From: a virus
Strand: one strand, 5' to 3'
Length of the DNA stretch: 64,000 bases
Virus record (IMG/VR): IMGVR_UViG_3300044796_000662
Span: 298,938-362,937 of that record
Under the pieces are notes generated by a model. That model ran no database searches. It had not been told where the DNA came from and was given only the letters and a program-made list of their open reading frames with translations. Shown piece by piece: positions 58,615 to 64,000 of the stretch (the first letter of the stretch is position 1; each line of letters begins with the position of its first letter). Position numbers and translations under genes: made by a program.

Positions 58615-59417
58615 CGGGTCGCCAGGAAAAAACGATCCACCTCTTCCGAGAGCAACTCTTCGATCCTCGCGTGTTCAGCCTTGAACACAAGCCCGCGTGC
58701 GAGCCCGACCCTGTCGGTGTTGTACACATGGAATCGCAGCGACTGGTGGACGCCGAACTCCCTGTCCTGCCACGAACGGTGGGGTTCAGACGGCCAGGAA
58801 GCCAGCCCCTTGGACAGGCACGCCAACATGACCTGGAGGTAGAACCGACCGTCATGGTAGAGCGGCGCCCTCGTGCGTCGGTCCAGGGTGGCGCAGAACA
58901 GGAACGCCATGGGCACAAGCGCTTCGAGGTCGGCTGCCGAGACAGGGAACCCGAGCTTGACCGAGTGCTCGACGATCTCTTTCACGCCATCGATCTTCTG
59001 GCTCGCCAGGTAGCGCTTGTCCGGCATGAGCACGAAGGTTGCTCCCTTGGGGTCCACCATCCCGGGGTCGAATCGGAACAGATCCGCCATGCGGGCCGTC
59101 AAGATCGCGCCCTCAGTCTCGCGCTGCCACGTGTACTCGTAGCCGGCTGTCTTGAGCAGGACCAGCTTGTCAGAGCGCGACGCGGAGCGGAACCCGTGCG
59201 TCTCGCCGCCGTAGAGCACCTTGTGACCCAAGACCAGGTTGGCGTGGAACGGGCGCATTTCGGCATCGCTGGCCGAGAACATCGCGAAGATGGGCCGTTC
59301 GTCGTCCGTGTCCGTCTGCCCACCCTCCCACAGGGTGTCCGCTTCCGCGGAGGCAAGCAACGTCGCGAAGAACGTGCGTCCCTTGCCTTCCTTTGGTTCG
59401 ATTCGAACGTCACGCAT
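58611..59417 (-). CDS. Hypothetical protein
   Basis: 268 residues starting MRDVRIEPKEGKGRTFFATL. Alpha/beta, with DERPIFAMFSASDAEMRPFHANLV, a central KATFVLMPDKRYLASQK and a C-terminal helical part. No motif recognised. Leadered, with GAGGGCACC before the ATG. Stop codon lies within the next promoter, so expression of the two transcription units is tightly packed. Confidence 0.74.
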   Translation of the reverse strand: MRDVRIEPKEGKGRTFFATLLASAEADTLWEGGQTDTDDERPIFAMFSASDAEMRPFHANLVLGHKVLYGGETHGFRSASRSDKLVLLKTAGYEYTWQRETEGAILTARMADLFRFDPGMVDPKGATFVLMPDKRYLASQKIDGVKEIVEHSVKLGFPVSAADLEALVPMAFLFCATLDRRTRAPLYHDGRFYLQVMLACLSKGLASWPSEPHRSWQDREFGVHQSLRFHVYNTDRVGLARGLVFKAEHARIEELLSEEVDRFFLATR

Positions 59418-59435
59418 GGTGCCCTCTGAAGCGGT

Positions 59436-59463
59436 ACTACAACCCGAAGTCGGCCAGAATCAA
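59436..59463 (-). promoter_or_regulatory. TTGATT-N16-TGTAGT promoter motif with leader
   Basis: Minus strand: TTGATT (59463-59458), spacer CTGGCCGACTTCGGGT, TGTAGT (59441-59436), then 18 nt with GAGGG before ATG 59417. The TGA in TTGATT is the stop codon of the gene at 59460. Confidence 0.82.
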
Positions 59464-59699
59464 CTTGTGGTCGTACGGAGGGCTTCCTCGACACGATGAC
59501 ACCGGGCGGAATGCGCGGCATCCGCGAGGTTGAAGCGGCGGCAGTTGTGGAGCCCGGTGGCGATGATGCTTTCGAGGCGCTGGATCTCGTGCTTGGACGC
59601 CCTCTTCAGGCTCTTCATGTGCTCCGCGGTCGCCATGGTGCACTCGACCATGTAGCAGAGCGCTTCGCCCGCGTTCGGGAACACCTTGATGTCGTCCAT
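59460..59699 (-). CDS. Small hypothetical protein
   Basis: 79 residues starting MDDIKVFPNAGEALCYMVEC. Helical (AEHMKSLKRASKHEIQRLESII) with a His/Cys-rich end (CRRFNLADAAHSARCHRVEE). Last gene of the operon from the promoter at 60317-60344; its stop lies within the next promoter. No family is recognised. Confidence 0.68.
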   Translation of the reverse strand: MDDIKVFPNAGEALCYMVECTMATAEHMKSLKRASKHEIQRLESIIATGLHNCRRFNLADAAHSARCHRVEEALRTTTS

Positions 59700-59724
59700 T
59701 GTCTTTTCCTTACACCGTTGGGGG

Positions 59725-60069
59725 TTAGCGGCGGAGCAGTTCCGCCATGAGCTTGGTGATGGTGATCCGCAGGGCCAGTGAGGTGCCCTCGGGCCAGTCG
59801 CCCTCGAAGTGTTCCCCGCCGAGGGACGAGTAGACGATCTGCGCCTCGTCGAACGTCAGCCGGCCGCCCGCGAACGCCCGCGACTGCGTCTGCTGGTAGA
59901 CGAAGAACTCGTCGGACGTCAGCGAGGCGGTCTTCTTGAGCGACTCCAGCTTGTCGGCAGGCAGCGTCGCCAGTCGCCCCTCGATCAGGGCGACGGCCGC
60001 CTCGATGCGGTTCGGCTTCGCACCCAAGAGAGTGTTAAGGGACATGGGGGTGACGGTCTTGGTGGCCAT
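59725..60069 (-). CDS. Hypothetical protein
   Basis: 114 residues starting MATKTVTPMSLNTLLGAKPN. Helical with a KLESLKKTASLTSDEFFVYQQ segment and a short beta region near EGTSLALRITITK. Middle gene of a three-gene operon. No family is recognised. Confidence 0.7.
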   Translation of the reverse strand: MATKTVTPMSLNTLLGAKPNRIEAAVALIEGRLATLPADKLESLKKTASLTSDEFFVYQQTQSRAFAGGRLTFDEAQIVYSSLGGEHFEGDWPEGTSLALRITITKLMAELLRR

Positions 60070-60073
60070 GGGA

Positions 60074-60310
60074 TTACCTCAGCTCCAGTGCGTAGTAGGG
60101 CGTGGACCGTCCCTCCGCGAAGACGCGGAAGATGCGCTCCGCACCTTCGGTCAGAAGGCCCGGCAGGGAGGACCAGCGTTCCACGAGCTTCAACTCAGCG
60201 TGTCCCGGGAAGACCCCCAGGAACCCGTCCAGCGCCGCTCGTGTGCTCTGAACGCCGACGAACTCTGTCTGCTCGAACTTCTCGTGCCGGACGATGACGA
60301 ATGCGGCCAT
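60074..60310 (-). CDS. Hypothetical protein, predicted leaderless
   Basis: 78 residues starting MAAFVIVRHEKFEQTEFVGV. ATG 60310 begins 6 nt after TGTAGT. Beta/alpha with FVIVRHEKFEQ and an ERIFRVFAEGRSTPYYALEL end. First gene of an operon of three. No family is recognised. Confidence 0.72.
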   Translation of the reverse strand: MAAFVIVRHEKFEQTEFVGVQSTRAALDGFLGVFPGHAELKLVERWSSLPGLLTEGAERIFRVFAEGRSTPYYALELR

Positions 60311-60316
60311 GAGGGT

Positions 60317-60344
60317 ACTACAACCCGAAGTGCGCCGGAATCAA
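60317..60344 (-). promoter_or_regulatory. TTGATT-N16-TGTAGT promoter motif
   Basis: Minus strand: TTGATT (60344-60339), spacer ending CACTTCGGGT, TGTAGT (60322-60317), 6 nt to ATG 60310. The 16-bp repeat lies 6 nt upstream. Diverges from the copy at 60399-60426. Confidence 0.83.
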
Positions 60345-60350
60345 CCCGTT

Positions 60351-60366
60351 CTGTAAGTGCTCGGAT
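60351..60366 (-). repeat. 16-bp repeat upstream of a leaderless promoter, copy 2
   Basis: ctgtaagtgctcggat, identical to 54336-54351, 6 nt upstream of the minus-strand TTGATT. The two copies differ by exactly 10 nt in distance to TTGATT, one helical turn. Confidence 0.7.
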
Positions 60367-60398
60367 CCGCAGCCGTTTCATGTTTTTTATCGGGCCGG

Positions 60399-60426
60399 TT
60401 GATTCCCGCCCGGCTCGGGTTGTAGT
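60399..60426 (+). promoter_or_regulatory. TTGATT-N16-TGTAGT promoter motif
   Basis: Plus strand: TTGATT (60399-60404), spacer CCCGCCCGGCTCGGGT, TGTAGT (60421-60426), 6 nt to ATG 60433. Divergent partner of the copy at 60317-60344. Confidence 0.83.
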
Positions 60427-60432
60427 GCATGC

Positions 60433-60819
60433 ATGGACGCCAACCAGTTTCGCAACGCGATCGACTTCGACCGTAGCCTGGCCGTGGGTCAGGTGGTGGA
60501 AGCCCGCTGGACCGCGAACCACTGCGAGCACGCGGTGCGCGCTGAGATCGTGAAGCTCAATGAGAAGAGCCTTCGCGTGAAGCTCCTCGAAGAGGTCTCG
60601 ACCGTGGGCGGTTTCAAGTACCCCGTGGGCCATTCGATCTCGCTGCCGCGCCTCCTCGCGTTCGACAAGGTCTCGATCAAGAACTGTGCTGCGGCTCTGC
60701 CCAAGTTCAAGCGCGGCGAGATCATCGAGGGCCGGGGCAAGGTCGTGGAGGTCTGGTTCACCACCTACAGCCACGAGTACCGCTGCGAGGGTGAGAAGGT
60801 TCCTTCATCCGCTATCTGA
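60433..60819 (+). CDS. Hypothetical protein, predicted leaderless
   Basis: 128 residues starting MDANQFRNAIDFDRSLAVGQ. ATG 60433 lies 6 nt after TGTAGT and no ribosome binding site precedes it. Beta-rich centre (VVEARWTANHCEHAVRAEIV) followed by KGEIIEGRGKVVEVWFTTYSHEYRCEG. It shares a divergent control region with the 60310 operon. No family is recognised. Confidence 0.74.
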   Translation: MDANQFRNAIDFDRSLAVGQVVEARWTANHCEHAVRAEIVKLNEKSLRVKLLEEVSTVGGFKYPVGHSISLPRLLAFDKVSIKNCAAALPKFKRGEIIEGRGKVVEVWFTTYSHEYRCEGEKVPSSAI

Positions 60820-60859
60820 GTTCACCTAGTTGGGGTACAATCACCGCCACGAGGACATC

Positions 60860-62338
60860 ATGGGTTGGTACGAAGCAAGTAAGAAGGGCCTGGAGAAGAT
60901 CGCGCGTCGTCGGGGGCTCACGTACGTCCTCTTCGAGCTGGTCCAGAACGCGTGGGACACCGGAGCCAAGGAGGTCAAGGTGACCTTCACTCCCGTCGAT
61001 GGTCGCCCGCTTGTGGATGTCGTCGTCGAGGACGACGATCCGGACGGGTTCAAGAACCTCACGCACGCGTGGACGCTCTTCGCCGAGTCGGAGAAGAAGG
61101 GTGACCCCGAGAAGCGCGGCAAGTTCAATCTTGGCGAGAAGCTTGTCCTCGCGGTCTGCGAGAGCGCCGAGATCGTCTCGACCACTGGCAACGTGCGCTT
61201 CGACGAAGACGGCGAGGGCCGCCACGTCGGCCGCAAGCGTACCGAGAAGGGCTCGGTCTTCCAGGGTCGCGTCAAGATGACCCGCGAGGAGCTGATGGAC
61301 GTCCTCGCGGCCGCACGTCGCCTCATCCCGCCGCCCGGCGTCTCGACCACCATCAACGGGGAGCCCCTGCACACGAGGCCGCGCATCAAGGCCATCGAGT
61401 GCACGCTCGCGACGGAGATCGCCAACGAGGAAGGCTTCCTCGTTCCGCGCCAGCGCAAGACTACGGTCAACGTCTACGCGCCCGCCATCCAGACCGAGGG
61501 CTGGCTCTACGAGATGGGGATCCCCGTCTGCCAGACCGGCGATCAGTGGGACGTGGACATCATGCAGAAGGTCCCCGTCAACCTGGAGCGTAACAGCGTC
61601 AGCGAGGCGTACCTGCGCACCGTGCGCGTCTTCCTCCTGAACGAGTTGTTCGATCAGCTTCGCCCCGAAGACGCGGCCACGCCCGCCGTACAGGCCGCGC
61701 TGACCGACGAACGTGTGAAGCCGGAAGCCGTCGAGGTCGTGCTCACGCACCAGTACGGGGAGAAGCGCGCCATCTTCGATCCGAGCGATCAAGAGGCCAA
61801 CCGCCGTCTCGTCGCCGATGGGTACGCCCTCATCCCGCCCCGCGCCTTCACGAAGGACGCGTGGAAGAACATCCGGTCGAGCGGGGCCGCGCTTCCGAGC
61901 GGCCAGATCCGCCCGACCCCGAACCCATACGAGGGCGGTCCCGGCTCGCCGTCCGCGGAGTTCATCCCCGAGGACGAGTGGACGCCCGAGCTGCGGGGGA
62001 TGGCGGAATACTGCACGGACCTCGCGTGGAAGCTGATCCGCCGCTCGATCAAGGTCCGCTTCGAGAAGAAGCGCATGACCGATTCGTGGGGCGCGAACTA
62101 CGGCTCGTGCACGCTGACGTTCAACTACGACCGGCTCGGCAAGAACTGGTTCAACGAGCCGCGCGAGGATGTCAACGGTCTGATCATCCACGAGCTGGCG
62201 CACCAGTTCGAGAGCAACCACCTCTCGACGGAGTTCTACCACGCGATCCAACGCCTCGGCGCGAAGCTTGGGGACTTCATGTACGTCGAGCCCGAGTTCT
62301 TCAAGCGCCACGGCTACAAGCCGACGCACCACGGTTGA
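60860..62338 (+). CDS. GHKL ATPase fused to an HExxH metallopeptidase-like domain
   Basis: 492 residues from ATG 60860 with GAGGACATC upstream. The N-terminal domain is GHKL-type: helix ending FELVQNAWDTGA (N box, N30), VVVEDDDPDGFKNL (D box region) and KRGKFNLGEKLVLA (glycine lid). The C-terminal region (about 400-492) has LIIHELAHQFESNHLS (HELAH at about 443-447), a zinc-metallopeptidase motif, with HGYKPTHHG at the end. ATP binding and proteolysis in one chain is an unusual pairing and suggests a regulated protease or defence/counter-defence effector. Homology to MORC/HSP90-like ATPases is by motif only. Confidence 0.82.
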   Translation: MGWYEASKKGLEKIARRRGLTYVLFELVQNAWDTGAKEVKVTFTPVDGRPLVDVVVEDDDPDGFKNLTHAWTLFAESEKKGDPEKRGKFNLGEKLVLAVCESAEIVSTTGNVRFDEDGEGRHVGRKRTEKGSVFQGRVKMTREELMDVLAAARRLIPPPGVSTTINGEPLHTRPRIKAIECTLATEIANEEGFLVPRQRKTTVNVYAPAIQTEGWLYEMGIPVCQTGDQWDVDIMQKVPVNLERNSVSEAYLRTVRVFLLNELFDQLRPEDAATPAVQAALTDERVKPEAVEVVLTHQYGEKRAIFDPSDQEANRRLVADGYALIPPRAFTKDAWKNIRSSGAALPSGQIRPTPNPYEGGPGSPSAEFIPEDEWTPELRGMAEYCTDLAWKLIRRSIKVRFEKKRMTDSWGANYGSCTLTFNYDRLGKNWFNEPREDVNGLIIHELAHQFESNHLSTEFYHAIQRLGAKLGDFMYVEPEFFKRHGYKPTHHG

Positions 62339-62349
62339 GGAGAAGTACC

Positions 62350-62643
62350 ATGCCCGACTCACAGCACCGCGACCCCAAGGCCCTCGCTCTCCTGCCCGAG
62401 GGCATGCACGACAGCATCGTTGCGTACATCGAGCACGGCATCCCGCTCGGGCACTTCCTCTACGCCCTGCTCACGAACGACTTCATGGGCGCTGTCAGGC
62501 GTGCCGACGAAGAGAACCTGCCAGCCCTCGGCAACTGGGGGACGTACCTCTACAACTACGCACCCTCCCGCTGCTTCGGCTCGGTCGAGCGTGTGCACGT
62601 GTGGCAAGACAAGGGCGGCCTTCTCGGGAAGTCGAGGCAGTGA
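62350..62643 (+). CDS. Hypothetical protein
   Basis: 97 residues starting MPDSQHRDPKALALLPEGMH. The centre (IEHGIPLGHFLYALLTNDFMGAVRRAD) recalls small phage proteins with an H-G-I-P-L-G-H-F-L motif seen in many genomes, function unknown. The end is Trp/Tyr-rich. Overlaps the next gene by TGATG. Confidence 0.78.
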   Translation: MPDSQHRDPKALALLPEGMHDSIVAYIEHGIPLGHFLYALLTNDFMGAVRRADEENLPALGNWGTYLYNYAPSRCFGSVERVHVWQDKGGLLGKSRQ

Positions 62644-62831
62644 TGTTCAACCTCTCGAACAAGCAGAAGTTTTACTTCGAGGCGAGCTTCTTCACGTTCA
62701 TGCTCGTCTACCTGATGATCGGGTGGGATCAGATCAGCATGGCATGGCGCGGATTCTCGGTTGCCTTCATCACGTACCTGCTCCTGAACACTGTCAGCGC
62801 TTGGCGCCAGTGGACCAAGGAGAAGCCGTGA
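62643..62831 (+). CDS. Small two-span membrane protein
   Basis: 62 residues starting MFNLSNKQKFYFEASFF. Two hydrophobic segments (SFFTFMLVYLMIGWDQI and FSVAFITYLLLNTVSAW) with a basic end. Coupled by overlaps to both neighbours. Possibly a holin-like or membrane-interaction protein; no family match. Confidence 0.7.
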   Translation: MFNLSNKQKFYFEASFFTFMLVYLMIGWDQISMAWRGFSVAFITYLLLNTVSAWRQWTKEKP

Positions 62832-64000
62832 AAGTCGATCCCGCCGTCATCCTGGCGAAGCTTCGGGCCGAGGAGCGCCCACTGGTCAACATCCACACGG
62901 GTCCCCTGGAGGAGATGCGGGAACTCCGTCCCGGAGGGATGAAGGCCAACGAGTACGTCGAGGAGTGGCTCTCACAGCCTGGCCACGAGGCCCCCACGGG
63001 CGAGACCCCGGAACAGCTCGAACGCTACTACGTGGACACCGCCGAGTTGGCGTACGGGATGTCCTGGAAGTACACGAGCAACGACTTCGAAGCGTTCGAA
63101 CTCATGCGACAGGTCGTCTACGCGCGAGCCGTCGTAGGGGACAAGGACGCCAAGCAGTTCCTTCCGCACGTCATGACGACGGACGCCTTCAACGCCTTCG
63201 GCTGGCACGGCAAGTGGTACCACTACGGCTGCCAGTCCCTCGACATCGACGACAAGTACGCGGCCTCCCTCTGCGCGACGAAGATCTCTCCGAGCGAACT
63301 CGAACACGTCGAGCTGCCGTGGCCGTGCTTCCTCGTGCGCATCCCGAAGTTCCTCCGAGGGCTCGTGATCAACGGTGAGGAGGTGCGTCACATTCTGGTC
63401 AACCACGTGCGCTACCAAGGACGCGTCTCCCTGAGCAGTGCACCGGAGCAGGACAACCTCACGACCGACCATGAGGAGTACAGGCTGCACCTGCTCACGC
63501 CGAACAAGTACCGCATCCTGCCGGCCAGGACGCTCGCGCAGTGGGCCGAGCCGAACCCCATGAAGTCGTACGACGAGTTCCGTCTCGTCGAGGTCGAGTA
63601 CGGAGAGATCGATCGCCGGCAGCTCGAAGTGCTCGGGCGGCTCGTGCTCGGGGCGGTCATCGCGATGAACGACCCCAAGGTCCACAAGCGCTACGGTCCC
63701 ATCCTGCCGGGGCACGAACCTTCGATCGGGAGCCCACGCTACGGCACCGACAACAAGGTGGTGCTCCACAAGTTCGGGCGGCCCGTCAAGATCGACGCAC
63801 GGGAGACCATCGACGCGTACGTGAGCGGCAAGGCCGGGCGGGTCACGAACGTTCGCACCCTCGTCGCCGGCCACTGGAAGTGGCAGCCGCATGGGACCAG
63901 GAGTGCACTGCGCAAGTGGAAGCACATCGAATGCTACTGGCGCGGAGACGAGGACGCCCCGCGGATCATCCGCCCGCATGTTCTGACAGGAGAGGGCTAG
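62828..64000 (+). CDS. Hypothetical protein, complete to the window edge
   Basis: 390 residues from GTG 62828 overlapping the previous stop (GTGA); the stop codon is the last three bases of the window. It begins MKVDPAVILAKLRAEERPLV and has a C-terminal region (AGHWKWQPHGTRSALRKWKHIECYWRGDEDAPRIIRPHVL) that recurs, as I recall, in other uncharacterised phage proteins. The middle contains FLVRIPKFL and several aromatic strands. No enzymatic motif is recognised. Confidence 0.78.
   Translation: MKVDPAVILAKLRAEERPLVNIHTGPLEEMRELRPGGMKANEYVEEWLSQPGHEAPTGETPEQLERYYVDTAELAYGMSWKYTSNDFEAFELMRQVVYARAVVGDKDAKQFLPHVMTTDAFNAFGWHGKWYHYGCQSLDIDDKYAASLCATKISPSELEHVELPWPCFLVRIPKFLRGLVINGEEVRHILVNHVRYQGRVSLSSAPEQDNLTTDHEEYRLHLLTPNKYRILPARTLAQWAEPNPMKSYDEFRLVEVEYGEIDRRQLEVLGRLVLGAVIAMNDPKVHKRYGPILPGHEPSIGSPRYGTDNKVVLHKFGRPVKIDARETIDAYVSGKAGRVTNVRTLVAGHWKWQPHGTRSALRKWKHIECYWRGDEDAPRIIRPHVLTGEG

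Overview
This window looks like part of a GC-rich, large tailed-phage genome (or a prophage-like element of the same kind). It is densely coded, with many short genes overlapping by ATGA or GTGA, frequent strand switches, a tRNA array, long tail-fibre-type proteins, DNA methyltransferases, an intein, a GIY-YIG nuclease and many small zinc-ribbon proteins. Two proteins point to a myxobacterial (Myxococcota) host. One is a ribbon-helix-helix protein at 36142-36351 that resembles, from memory, the TIGR04563 family of Myxococcales. The other is a sigma region 4-like protein at 2512-2910 of a type common there. That host assignment is inference only. No terminase, capsid or full DNA polymerase gene lies in the window, so genome ends and phage class cannot be judged.

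Layout. 1-4400: mostly minus-strand tRNA array with a few small genes; it has ordinary tRNAs (Pro, two Phe, two Glu, Thr, Asn, Gln, two Lys, Tyr), one tRNA with an enlarged anticodon loop, and two loci (1208-1303 and 1376-1503) whose tRNA halves lie in reversed order. 4891-12183: virion-type protein, HExxH protein, GIY-YIG, an intein-bearing DNA methyltransferase with a decayed paralogue, and two sigma-like proteins. 12299-23526: small genes in alternating operons, including dCTP deaminase and peptide deformylase. 23597-34710: a large metallopeptidase-like protein and five fibre-type proteins, three of them sharing one N-terminal module. 34904-38137: nucleotide-sugar dehydrogenase, regulator, phosphatase and a 75-residue remnant of a family A DNA polymerase. 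38332-47543: an apparent operon combining a von Willebrand A protein, a coiled-coil membrane protein and an ABC-importer set (binding protein fused to an OmpA-like domain, permease, ATPase) plus an exported barrel-like protein. 47545-52699: CoaD, CYTH phosphohydrolase, HAD and dual-specificity phosphatase-like proteins, a papain-like peptidase and another interrupted tRNA. 52824-64000: small operons, a 1294-residue methyltransferase-helicase fusion, and a GHKL ATPase fused to an HExxH domain.

Regulation. Eight copies of one promoter-like motif (TTGATT, exactly 16 nt, TGTAGT) are seen. In six of them the start codon begins exactly 6 nt after TGTAGT, which predicts leaderless mRNAs. The sigma-like proteins in the same window are candidates for recognising it, but nothing here proves that. 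The best candidates for undescribed biology are the permuted and interrupted tRNA genes, the leaderless promoter regulon and the phage-borne ABC-importer operon.
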